Shown here: piece by piece, positions 1 through 6,840 of the stretch
Position numbering within the stretch: the first letter of the stretch is position 1
How the letters are laid out: every line of letters starts with the position of its first letter
Assembly (NCBI GenBank): GCA_017882465.1
Contig: JADGPN010000015.1
Coordinates: 1 to 33,464 of the forward strand
Length of the DNA: 33,464 nucleotides
Reading direction: 5' to 3'
Origin: Solirubrobacteraceae bacterium
GTDB taxonomy: Bacteria; Actinomycetota; Thermoleophilia; Solirubrobacterales; Solirubrobacteraceae
Made by a program: the position numbers and the translations under genes
The notes under the pieces: model-generated
What the model was told of the DNA's origin: nothing
Databases searched by the model: none
The model's input: the letters and a program-made list of their open reading frames with translations, nothing else

Positions 1-1071
1 GTGACGGGCCCGGGGGAGGGCTTCGGCGACATGCCGCTCGAACGCGATCGGCACGAGCGTGTCCTGCCGGCCCCAGACGAACAGGGCATCGGGCTCGAGC
101 CCGGGCAGCCGAGTCCAGAAGCCCGCGTCGCCGTGAGGCGCCTCGAGGTAGATGTGGCGCGCGGCGGCGTAGAACGCGGCCCGGCCGGCGGGGGCGAGGT
201 AGGCCCGCAGGAACTCGTCCACACCCGCCGCGGTCCAGCCGTGGTCGGCGCTCGGGATCAGCCGGTGCACGATCGCCTCAACGACCGCCCGGGGGGCGAG
301 CTGGACCAAGCCCAGCTCCGGTCGCACGAGGCGCAGCGCCGGAGCCCAACGGCGGGGCCGGCGCCAGGCCAGCGAGGGCGCCAGCAGCGCCAGGCGATCG
401 ACGCGCGCGGGATCGCGCAGCCCGACCTCCAGGGCGATCCGCCCACCCAGGCTGTTGCCGATCAGGTTGGCGCTGTCGAGGTCGAGCGCATCCATCAGGT
501 TGATGACGGCGTCGGCGAAGAAGCCGGCGTTGTAGGGGGCGCCGATCGGCTTGTCGGAGTCGCCGAAGCCAGGGAGGTCGAAGGCGATGACCCGAAAGCG
601 GTCGGCGAGCGCGGCGACGGTGGGCAGGAACGAGCCCTTCGTCGCGCCGAGCCCATGGATCGCGAGCACGGGCGGCCCGGTACCCGCCTCCAGCGTGGAC
701 AGGCGCGCGCTGCGGGTGAGGATCATCCGGAATCGCAGCCGGCCCGGGTCCCGGATCCCGCTCGTGGCGGCGAGGAAGCCAACGCCGAGGTGGAGGTTGC
801 GGCGCACCTCCAAACGCCCGGACTGATACGCGCGCATGCCGCCGCGGGGGTCATCCGCGATCTCCGCCCAGGTCTCGGGGTCGGCCGTGAGCGACGCCTC
901 CGCACCGCCCTCCGCAGCAACGAGCCGAGCGCTCCCGCGCTCCAGCAGCGCATCGAAGCTGCTGCCTCCGGTGATGCTCAGGCGCACGTGCGCGCGGCCT
1001 CCGTGAGGCTCGAAGGCTCGGCGGTCGTAGCGGCCGACCAGCGCCTGGAAGGTGCGCGGCGGCGAGATCAT
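1..1071 (-). CDS. SCP2-like domain / alpha-beta hydrolase fusion, 3' end beyond window
   Basis: The gene runs off the left edge; 357 residues are visible from ATG 1071. Residues about 20-115 resemble an SCP2 sterol-carrier-like domain (a TADPETW...AYQSGRLEVR pattern), a fold that binds lipidic ligands. From about residue 135 a classical alpha/beta hydrolase follows, with the oxyanion turn AIHGLG, the nucleophile elbow GNSLGG and the acid-loop pattern WGRQDTLVP near the edge. The catalytic His should lie beyond the window. The start is supported by GGAG six bases upstream and an in-frame TGA just above it. A hydrolase acting on a lipid or hydrophobic ester presented by the SCP2 part is an inference; the substrate is unknown. 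The plus strand here carries a long open frame with no recognisable protein. Confidence 0.85.
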   Translation of the reverse strand, partial: MISPPRTFQALVGRYDRRAFEPHGGRAHVRLSITGGSSFDALLERGSARLVAAEGGAEASLTADPETWAEIADDPRGGMRAYQSGRLEVRRNLHLGVGFLAATSGIRDPGRLRFRMILTRSARLSTLEAGTGPPVLAIHGLGATKGSFLPTVAALADRFRVIAFDLPGFGDSDKPIGAPYNAGFFADAVINLMDALDLDSANLIGNSLGGRIALEVGLRDPARVDRLALLAPSLAWRRPRRWAPALRLVRPELGLVQLAPRAVVEAIVHRLIPSADHGWTAAGVDEFLRAYLAPAGRAAFYAAARHIYLEAPHGDAGFWTRLPGLEPDALFVWGRQDTLVPIAFERHVAEALPRARH

Positions 1072-1097
1072 CGTGGCTCCGGGTGCGCGTCAGACAT
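1068..1097 (-). other. nine-codon upstream ORF overlapping the hydrolase start
   Basis: ATG 1097 is preceded by a perfect GGAGG five bases away and reads MSDAHPEPR before TGA. The stop overlaps the hydrolase start as ATGA (1071-1068). This could be a leader peptide coupling translation to the hydrolase, or a coincidence. Its ribosome binding site looks stronger than that of the hydrolase itself. Confidence 0.3.
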
Positions 1098-1334
1098 CGG
1101 ATCCTCCGTTTTCTACTCGAACCCATCTCAGCGCGTAACCCGCCGTTCCCGTAGCGGGCATCCGCTGAAACTACGGTCGATACCCCAGACGCGCCGCATC
1201 TCGGACATCTGATGCGCCGCCAGGACTGCGGCCGAGGGCCTTCACTTCTGGCAGAACCCTCGCAGCAGAAGGAATGGATGCTCGCTCAACGAAGTCCGGA
1301 CTCGCGCATTCAGTTGACTGACGAGAGGAGTTCT

Positions 1335-1706
1335 ATGAAGGGCGTAGGAAGGGCAGTCTTCGTCGCCGTCCTGCTGTTGATCGCGGGGACACTGAACATC
1401 ATCTACGGCATCGCAGCGGTGGGCAACGCCCACTTCTTCGATCACACCCAGTTCGTGTTCTCGAGCCTTCATACGTGGGGCTGGATCACGATCATCATCG
1501 GCATCATTCAGCTCACCGCCGGGTTCTCACTGTTTGGCGGCGGTGGCTACGGCCGGTTCATCGGGATCGTGGCCGCCACGCTCGGGGCGCTCGAGTCGCT
1601 GCTGTCGATCGGCGGAACCCACCCGTGGTGGTCGTTGGCGATCTTCGCACTGTGCGTGTACATCCTGCACGGCCTGATCGTCTTCGGCGAGCCCGAGACC
1701 ACGTAG
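1335..1706 (+). CDS. DUF7144-family four-TM membrane protein
   Basis: This 123-residue protein is almost entirely hydrophobic, with four predicted membrane helices at roughly residues 6-28, 48-70, 75-95 and 100-118. The order of helices and the WGWITIIIGIIQLTAG segment match the actinobacterial DUF7144 family, whose function is unknown. ATG 1335 was chosen because AGGAG lies just upstream at 1326-1330 and the first helix starts immediately; longer in-frame starts add a polar tail without support. A very stable hairpin follows nine bases after the stop. It is probably monocistronic. Confidence 0.85.
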   Translation: MKGVGRAVFVAVLLLIAGTLNIIYGIAAVGNAHFFDHTQFVFSSLHTWGWITIIIGIIQLTAGFSLFGGGGYGRFIGIVAATLGALESLLSIGGTHPWWSLAIFALCVYILHGLIVFGEPETT

Positions 1707-1714
1707 ACCGGACG

Positions 1715-1750
1715 CCGTGGGAGCTTGGACTCAGGTCCAGGCTCCCACGG
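1715..1750 (+). terminator. 16-bp stem hairpin after DUF7144 gene
   Basis: Bases 1715-1730 pair with 1735-1750 around the tetraloop TCAG. Fifteen pairs are Watson-Crick and one is a T-G wobble. The stem lies nine bases after the stop codon. No U-tract follows, as is common in high-GC actinobacteria, so termination is inferred from position and stability. Confidence 0.7.
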
Positions 1751-1758
1751 TCAGTACT

Positions 1759-1784
1759 CATCCGGGTAAGGTTCCTCCCGGATG
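1759..1784 (+). promoter_or_regulatory. hairpin sequestering the SnoaL-like start codon
   Basis: CATCCGGG (1759-1766) pairs perfectly with CCCGGATG (1777-1784), and the last three bases are the ATG of the next gene. The ten-base loop contains AAGG, the only Shine-Dalgarno-like sequence. If it forms in mRNA, it would mask the start codon. Confidence 0.4.
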
Positions 1785-2177
1785 CACCCGTTCCGCGCCG
1801 CAGTCGAGTCCCGGGATCACGATCGCATCGTCGCGCTGCTGGCCGCGGACGTCGTCTTTCGAAGCCCCGTCGTGTTCCGGCCCTACCACGGCCGTGACAG
1901 CCTGGCGGCGATTCTGCTCGCCGTCATGCGCGTGTTCGAGGACTTCCGCTACGAGCGGGAGATCGGGGCTGACGGGGCCGCCGACCACGCGCTCGTGTTC
2001 CGGGCTCGGGTGGGAGATCGTGAGCTTGAGGGATGCGATTTCCTGCACACGGACGAGAGCGGGCTGATCGACGAGTTCTGTGTCATGGTCAGGCCACTGT
2101 CCGGCGCCCTGGCGCTCGCCGAGGCGATGAAGGCGGAGCTCGAGGCCGTCGAGCGCGAGCTCGGCGCCAAGACCTGA
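1782..2177 (+). CDS. SnoaL-like / NTF2-fold protein
   Basis: The 131-residue product has the size and layout of the SnoaL-like branch of the NTF2 superfamily. It has an N-terminal helical pair (FRAAVESRDHDRIVALLAADVVF), an acidic strand turn with SPV, and paired strands carrying FRARVGD and the conserved DEFCVMVRP end. Members are small cone-shaped pockets, either ligand-binding or isomerase-like; the ligand cannot be told from sequence. The C-terminal 25 residues form a charged helix beyond the core fold. The start lies inside a perfect 8-bp hairpin, so translation may depend on RNA structure. It lies on the same strand as its neighbours but is separated upstream by a strong hairpin, so it is likely its own transcript. 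Confidence 0.8.
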   Translation: MHPFRAAVESRDHDRIVALLAADVVFRSPVVFRPYHGRDSLAAILLAVMRVFEDFRYEREIGADGAADHALVFRARVGDRELEGCDFLHTDESGLIDEFCVMVRPLSGALALAEAMKAELEAVERELGAKT

Positions 2178-2276
2178 CACCGAATCATCCGGCCGCTCCG
2201 ATCCGCACCAGCGAGAACGGTTGCAGCTCGAACCTCGCCGCGGTGCTCCCGGTGCGGGCTCAGAGCGAGTCCACGT

Positions 2277-2282
2277 TAGGCT
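2277..2282 (+). promoter_or_regulatory. -10 box TAGGCT, leaderless start of the KANL3-like gene
   Basis: TAGGCT ends eight bases before ATG 2291, and no Shine-Dalgarno sequence precedes the ATG. This is the spacing of leaderless actinobacterial transcripts. No clear -35 element is seen. Confidence 0.4.
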
Positions 2283-2290
2283 CGGACTCG

Positions 2291-2899
2291 ATGCTCGAGC
2301 TCGAGACACCTCACGGTCCGGCCCGGGTGGAGCTGCACAGGGCCGACCAGCCGGCGGCGGCGCTCGTGCTCGGCCACGGCGCGGGGGGCGGCGTCGGCTC
2401 CCCGGACCTCGCGGCGGTCACCCGAGCTGCCGTGGCGCTGCGCATCAGCGTCGCGCTGGTGGAGCAGCCCTACCGGGTCGCCGGGCGGCGCTCCCCGGCC
2501 CCCGCGCGTCAGCTCGACGCGGCCTGGACGGCGGTCCTCGCGCGCCTGCGCGCCGAGGAGCTCGGCGGCCTGGCCGTGATCGCCGGCGGGCGCTCGTCGG
2601 GGGCACGGGTGGCCTGCCGGACCGCGACCGCCGTCGGCGCGGCTGCGGTGCTGTGCCTCGCCTTCCCCCTGCACCCGCCGGGCGGGGCCGATGACCCCGC
2701 CAGGAGCCGCCTGTCCGAGCTCGAGGCGGTACCGGTCCCCACGCTGGTGATCCAGGGCGATCACGATCCGTTCGGGCTGCCCCCTGCCGGTGCCGGCCGC
2801 ACGGTTGTCGTGGTCCCGGGAACTCACGGCCTGAGGAGCACCGCGGCGGTCGCGGCCGTCGCGTCCGACTGGCTCGCGGCTCGGGTGGCGGAGCTGTGA
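2291..2899 (+). CDS. KANL3/Tex30-like alpha/beta hydrolase
   Basis: The 202-residue protein is a compact alpha/beta hydrolase lacking a large lid. Visible elements are LVLGHGAGGG near residue 28 (oxyanion loop), the nucleophile elbow GGRSSGAR around residue 98, the acid strand VIQGDHDPFG near 158, and PGTHGLR near 177 carrying the likely catalytic His. This layout matches the small KANL3/Tex30-type (dienelactone-hydrolase-related) family; the substrate is unknown. ATG 2291 is preferred because it gives a full first strand and is preceded at eight bases by TAGGCT. The upstream in-frame extension reads through the end of the SnoaL-like gene region and has no supporting features. Confidence 0.82.
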   Translation: MLELETPHGPARVELHRADQPAAALVLGHGAGGGVGSPDLAAVTRAAVALRISVALVEQPYRVAGRRSPAPARQLDAAWTAVLARLRAEELGGLAVIAGGRSSGARVACRTATAVGAAAVLCLAFPLHPPGGADDPARSRLSELEAVPVPTLVIQGDHDPFGLPPAGAGRTVVVVPGTHGLRSTAAVAAVASDWLAARVAEL

Positions 2900-3055
2900 G
2901 CCGGCCGATGATCGCTGGATCAGGAGCTGCCCGCCGAGCCCCCATTCAGCGGATCAGCACACGATCCACGGTCATGGCGACAGCTCGCCTGACGGCGCGA
3001 GCTGGGAGCTCCACTTCGAGCTCACGTACACCAAGTTGAGCAGTGCAGTTGTGGG

Positions 3056-3061
3056 TAGGAT
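3056..3061 (+). promoter_or_regulatory. -10 box TAGGAT, leaderless start of aldo/keto reductase
   Basis: TAGGAT ends six bases before GTG 3068. TTGAGC at 3036-3041 could be a -35 element but the 14-bp spacer is short. There is no Shine-Dalgarno sequence, so transcription probably starts at or next to the GTG. Confidence 0.5.
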
Positions 3062-3067
3062 TGACGC

Positions 3068-3943
3068 GTGACTGCAGATACGCAGGTACTGGCCGGCAGG
3101 CCGGTGCGCCGGATCGGATTCGGCGCGATGCAGCTTCCCGGACCGCGGGTGTTCGGACCGCCGCGGGACCGAGATGCGGCGCTGGCCGTGCTGCGACGCG
3201 CGGTGCAGCTCGGGGTCAACCACATCGATACGGCGCAATACTATGGGCCGGACGTCGCCAACGAGCTGATCCACGCAGCGCTGCATCCGTACCCGGACGA
3301 TCTGGTGCTGGTCAGCAAGGTAGGCGGGCAGCGAGACGCCGAGGGCGGCTGGATCCCGGCGCAGCGGCCGGACGAGCTGCGCCAGGGGGTTGAGGACAAC
3401 CTGCGCTCACTCGCTGTCGAGCGCGTCGACGTGGTGAACCTGCGGGTGATGGGCGAGGAGGAGGGTGGGCCCGAGGCCAGGGTCCCGTTCGAGGACCAGC
3501 TGCAGATGATGGTCAAGCTGCGCGAGGAGGGCCTGATCGGAGGCATTGGCCTCAGCAACGTCACCATCGAGCAGACCCGTACCGCACTCGCTCGCACGGA
3601 CATCGCCTGCGTCCAGAACAACATGAGCCTGCTGCACCGGGACGACGAGCCGCTGCTCGAGCTCTGCCGGGAGCACGAGATCCCGTTCGTGCCCTTCTTC
3701 CCGCTGGGATCGGCGTTCCCCGGGATGCCGAAGGTGACCGAGCACCCTGAGGTGCGCGCGGTGGCCGATCGCCTCGGGGCCACGCCCGCCCAGGTCGGTC
3801 TCGCCTGGCTGCTGGAGCACAGCGCCAACGTGCTGCTGATCCCCGGCACCTCGTCGCTCGCGCACCTGGAGGAGAACCTCGCGGCCAGCGGCGTCGAGCT
3901 CGACGCCGCTGCCCGGAGCTCGCTGGACCAGCTGGCCGGTTAG
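3068..3943 (+). CDS. aldo/keto reductase family oxidoreductase
   Basis: This 291-residue protein is a TIM-barrel NAD(P)H-dependent oxidoreductase. The AKR signature is clear: IGFGAMQL in the first strand, HIDTAQYYG with Asp54 and Tyr59, and VSKVGG with Lys84. GLSNV and the cofactor-binding end LIPGTSS also fit. At the position of the usual catalytic His (LxLH), it has DVVNLRVM, with Arg126. Some actinobacterial AKRs share this NLR form, so it may be a subfamily trait rather than loss of activity. The GTG start fits a leaderless transcript and begins shortly before the first barrel strand. It converges on the minus-strand gene ending at 3956, with a gap of only 12 bases. Confidence 0.9.
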   Translation: MTADTQVLAGRPVRRIGFGAMQLPGPRVFGPPRDRDAALAVLRRAVQLGVNHIDTAQYYGPDVANELIHAALHPYPDDLVLVSKVGGQRDAEGGWIPAQRPDELRQGVEDNLRSLAVERVDVVNLRVMGEEEGGPEARVPFEDQLQMMVKLREEGLIGGIGLSNVTIEQTRTALARTDIACVQNNMSLLHRDDEPLLELCREHEIPFVPFFPLGSAFPGMPKVTEHPEVRAVADRLGATPAQVGLAWLLEHSANVLLIPGTSSLAHLEENLAASGVELDAAARSSLDQLAG

Positions 3944-3955
3944 GCACGACAGGCT

Positions 3956-4357
3956 CTAGGCCGCGCTCAGCGCCTTCTGCTTGATGTGGTCGAACTCGGC
4001 CTGGGTGATCGTGCCGTTATCGAGCAGTTCCTTGGCCTTGGCGATCTGCTCGGTCGGGTCGCTCTTCGTGGCTACCGACTGGACGTAGTCGTCGAATTGC
4101 GCCTGCGAGGACTGCTGTGCCTTGGCGCTGCGTTCGGCCATCCCCTTGTGCTCGGCGATCAGGTACACGAACACGCCGAGGTAGGGCAGCAGGATCACGA
4201 ATATGAACCACAGGACCTTCATCCCTCCGCCGATGTCGTGGCGACGGAAGAGGTCGGCGAAGATCGTGATCAGGATCCAGAACCAGATCACGAAGGCAAA
4301 GAAGACCAGGATTGTTCCCACGGCATCGAGGAACGGGTAACTGCTAGCGAGGACCAT
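3956..4357 (-). CDS. PLDc_N / SHOCT-domain membrane protein
   Basis: The 133-residue protein has two membrane helices (about residues 12-35 and 46-68), the second of the form VLWFIFVILLPYLGVFVYLI typical of the PLDc_N (phospholipase D N-terminal-like) domain. A polar linker follows, and residues about 100-130 form a SHOCT module (IAKAKELLDNGTITQAEFDHIKQKAL). SHOCT is a short helical oligomerisation element. No catalytic residues are present; a small membrane-anchored scaffold or stress protein is the usual context, but its role is unknown. ATG 4357 has AAGGAAG close upstream. The kinase gene lies upstream on the same strand, separated by a probable terminator. Confidence 0.85.
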   Translation of the reverse strand: MVLASSYPFLDAVGTILVFFAFVIWFWILITIFADLFRRHDIGGGMKVLWFIFVILLPYLGVFVYLIAEHKGMAERSAKAQQSSQAQFDDYVQSVATKSDPTEQIAKAKELLDNGTITQAEFDHIKQKALSAA

Positions 4358-4414
4358 ATTTCTTCCTTATTCGGTTGATCCTTAGGTTGGCGCGGGCATC
4401 GATCAGGGACAAGC

Positions 4415-4445
4415 GTGCACGCACGAGAGTCGGGTTCGTGCGCAC
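4415..4445 (-). terminator. hairpin downstream of kinase gene
   Basis: GCACGA (4421-4426) pairs with TCGTGC (4436-4441). GTGC (4415-4418) pairs with GCAC (4442-4445) across a two-base bulge, giving a ten-pair stem about 33 bases after the kinase stop. No U-tract follows. Termination is inferred. Confidence 0.4.
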
Positions 4446-4477
4446 CCCCCGGCCGTGTGAACGTCGCCTGGCCGGAC

Positions 4478-6469
4478 TCAGTAGTAGTCCTCGACCGTGA
4501 TCGACCAGCGCGCGGTGTCCGAGCCCGGCGCGACGGTGAGCTGAAAGATGCCCGGCCCGGTGGTGAAGACCCTGGTCTGAGAGCTGCCCTCGCTGAGGTC
4601 GAATTGGCTCGGGCTCGAACCGGCGCGGAGGTTCGAGACCTGGGCGCTGGGGCCCTGGCAGATGAAGATCAGGGTGCACGTCCCCTCGTAGCTCATGCTG
4701 TACACGATCTGCCAGCGCTGGCCACGGATGCGGAACGGCACCGAACGCCCGCCGGCGTCGCCGGCGAACGTGGTCAGCGTCCTCCAGCGCGGCGTCTCCG
4801 CGACCGAGAGCTCGACATCCGAGCGCGGCGGAACCAGCGTCCCCGCGCTCGGCGACTGTCGCGTCACCAGCCCGGCGGCGACGCCGGGCGCCGGCACCTG
4901 GATCACGCCCGTCCGCAACCCGAGTCGCTGCAGCGTGGCCCTGGCGTCGCCCGACGGGCGGCCCACGACCTGCGGCACCGTCACCGGCGCCGGCCCGGAG
5001 CTGAGCACGGCCCGCACCGCCGCGCCGTCGCTCACCCGGGCCCCGGGGCTGGGGTCCTGCGCCACGGCAAGACCGCGGCGCGCTTGGCTGTAGCGGTCGC
5101 TGAACACGGGGTGAAGGCTCAGCGGCCGGAGCTTGGCGGTGATCGCGGCTCTGCTCAGTCCCCGCAGGTCGGGCACCGTCACGCGGCCGCCGGCCGCCAC
5201 CAGGATCACCGCGGCCGCGACACCGCACACGACCATTAGAATGCCGGCGAGCGCGGCACGGCGCCGCCGTCGGGCGGACAGGTTCACGTTGCGCCGAGGC
5301 GCCATCGGCGGGGCGACACGAGTCGCGGCGGTCTTCTCGGCCGACCGCGCGAGGCATCTGGTCGCGGCCTCCTCCTCGCCGGGCCCGGACGAGCCGGGCT
5401 GCGGCGCGTGCACACCCGGTGCGGCCACGGGGGAATCCGCGGCCACCGGCGCATCGGGTGCCACGGACGCATCGGCTGCCACGGACGCATCGGCTGCCAC
5501 GGACGCATCGGCTGCCACGGACGCATCGGCAGCCACCGCTTCGCCGGCCGCGCTGAGCGTTGGCGCGAGCGTTGCCGTGGCCCCTGCCCGTGCGGAAGCT
5601 GACGCCGCTGCGGCGCTCCTCGCGCGCCCGGGGGCCGAGTTCGGCGGGCGCGTCTGCGCGCGCGCGAGGGCCTCGGCCACCGAGCCGGCGCCGGCGTACC
5701 GATCGGAGGGACTCTTGGCCAGTGAGCGCTCGACGATCGCGGCCAGTGCGCTCGGCGTGCTCGCGGGCAGCGGAGGCGGAGGATCGTGAAGATGCCGCAG
5801 GGCGAGCTCCACCGCGGAGCGCTCGCTGAACGGAGGGCGCCCGGCCAGCATCTCGTAGAGCACGATGCCGATCGCGTAGACGTCGGTGGCCGGGCTCGTG
5901 GGCTGGCCGCGAGCCTGCTCGGGCGCCATGTACCGCGGAGTGCCCACGATCGTGGCGCCGGCCCCGTCGGTGCTTCCCTCGGCGAGCCGGGCAACCCCGA
6001 AGTCGGCGACCTTGATCCGGCCGTCAGCGGAGAGCAGGACGTTGGCGGGCTTGATGTCCCGGTGCACGATGCGCTGCGCGTGCGCCGGGGCGAGCGCTCG
6101 GCACAGCTGCTCGGCGATCTCGCGCGCCTCCGAGGGCGGAATCGGGCCGCGGCGCAAACGGGCGGCGAGGCTCTCGCCGTCGACGAGCTCAGCCACGTAG
6201 TAGAGCCCTTCGTTCGCGTGGCCGACGTCGAAGATCTGCACGATCCCCGGGTCGTGGACGCGGGCCAGCAGCTGCGCCTCCCGCTCGAAGCTCCGCACCC
6301 ACACCGGATCCTCGGCCCACCATGGCTTGATCACCTTGATCGCCACCGGTCGATCAAGGCGACGGTCGCGGCCGCGATAGACGCGGCCGAACGTCCCTTC
6401 GCCGATCACGGCGTGAAGCTCGTAGCGCCCGTCGAGGGCGCGACCGGACAGATCAGGTGCGTGCGGCAT
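4478..6469 (-). CDS. Ser/Thr protein kinase with two PASTA domains
   Basis: Counting from ATG 6469 (663 residues), a Hanks-type kinase fills residues 16-275. It has the G-loop GEGTFGRVYRG, Lys45 (AIKVIK), HRDIKPAN with Asp138, DFGVARL with Asp156, and APEQ. A 150-residue low-complexity linker follows, including tandem VAADAS hexapeptides. One membrane helix lies at about 405-427. Two extracellular PASTA repeats follow (429-492 and 496-558), then an unassigned Cys-containing beta-rich domain (561-663). PASTA kinases of actinobacteria (PknB type) sense cell-wall muropeptides and phosphorylate cytoplasmic targets. In-frame ATGs at 6556 and 6514 would add 29 or 15 residues, but the chosen start gives the usual short lead into the kinase; none has a good Shine-Dalgarno site. 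Confidence 0.92.
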   Translation of the reverse strand: MPHAPDLSGRALDGRYELHAVIGEGTFGRVYRGRDRRLDRPVAIKVIKPWWAEDPVWVRSFEREAQLLARVHDPGIVQIFDVGHANEGLYYVAELVDGESLAARLRRGPIPPSEAREIAEQLCRALAPAHAQRIVHRDIKPANVLLSADGRIKVADFGVARLAEGSTDGAGATIVGTPRYMAPEQARGQPTSPATDVYAIGIVLYEMLAGRPPFSERSAVELALRHLHDPPPPLPASTPSALAAIVERSLAKSPSDRYAGAGSVAEALARAQTRPPNSAPGRARSAAAASASARAGATATLAPTLSAAGEAVAADASVAADASVAADASVAADASVAPDAPVAADSPVAAPGVHAPQPGSSGPGEEEAATRCLARSAEKTAATRVAPPMAPRRNVNLSARRRRRAALAGILMVVCGVAAAVILVAAGGRVTVPDLRGLSRAAITAKLRPLSLHPVFSDRYSQARRGLAVAQDPSPGARVSDGAAVRAVLSSGPAPVTVPQVVGRPSGDARATLQRLGLRTGVIQVPAPGVAAGLVTRQSPSAGTLVPPRSDVELSVAETPRWRTLTTFAGDAGGRSVPFRIRGQRWQIVYSMSYEGTCTLIFICQGPSAQVSNLRAGSSPSQFDLSEGSSQTRVFTTGPGIFQLTVAPGSDTARWSITVEDYY
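5451..5540. repeat. 18-bp tandem repeat, five copies, in the kinase linker
   Basis: Units start at 5451, 5469, 5487, 5505 and 5523. The middle three are identical; the first differs by one base and the last by several. On the minus strand each unit encodes six residues (VAADAS or a close variant), so copy-number change would keep the frame. Confidence 0.9.
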
Positions 6470-6557
6470 TGGAGGGATGTTTCGGGCGGTCCGGAGTCGG
6501 ATCCGATCCAACATGATCGCGAATAGGCGTCCTCTGTCTCGAAATGGCGAGAGCACG

Positions 6558-6758
6558 CGGGTCCCGGAGCTGGTGCCGATCCGCTCCGGACGGATGCTGG
6601 TCTCGCGTTCACGTTCTGCCGCGAGGTCCCGCGATTTCTACGGCCGCCAGCTGCGTGACTGGAAGGGCTCGGCGGAGATCGAGCAGAACGAGCGGGACTA
6701 CCGAGCGCTGACCGACGCGGTCGCCTCCGGGGCGATCACCGCTCAAACCGGCCTGTGA
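6558..6758 (+). pseudogene. collapsed DUF2252 gene remnant
   Basis: The open frame reads through three short blocks that each resemble a different part of DUF2252 proteins (normally about 400-450 residues). RVPELVPIRSGRMLVS (from 6558) matches the N-terminal region. DFYGRQLRDWKGSAEIE (about 6633-6683) matches the later conserved block. QNERDYRALTDAVASG (from 6684) matches the C-terminal tail. The blocks are joined directly, so more than 300 residues are missing through at least two internal deletions. The frame stays open and ends at TGA 6756-6758. The reading frame extends upstream to ATG 6477 without recognisable sequence and overlaps the kinase start region on the other strand. It is probably non-functional; matches are from memory of the family, not a search. 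Confidence 0.6.
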
Positions 6759-6828
6759 CAGACGCCTCGCTGCCGGGCGTCCGAGGTGCCTGGCGCGGCG
6801 GGCGGCGGCCCCCGGCCGCCCCAGGAGA

Positions 6829-6834
6829 TACGGT
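6829..6834 (+). promoter_or_regulatory. -10 box TACGGT, leaderless start of HipA-like kinase
   Basis: TACGGT ends six bases before ATG 6841. An AGGAG lies at 6823-6827, but its 13-base spacing is too long for efficient use. A leaderless start is preferred. Confidence 0.4.
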
Positions 6835-6840
6835 CCGCCG

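Noticed and set aside
1-1212. 403-residue plus-strand open frame
   Set aside because: It is antisense to the SCP2-hydrolase gene, is low complexity in Arg/Gly/Glu, and shows no domain; long shadow frames are expected at this GC content.
5451-5540. possible CRISPR-like array
   Set aside because: The repeats are contiguous 18-bp units without spacers and encode an in-frame hexapeptide repeat in the kinase linker.
6470-6556. 29-residue N-terminal extension of the PASTA kinase
   Set aside because: The extension is basic and unconserved in type, and the kinase normally starts about 13-15 residues before the first strand. It cannot be fully excluded because no candidate start has a good ribosome site.
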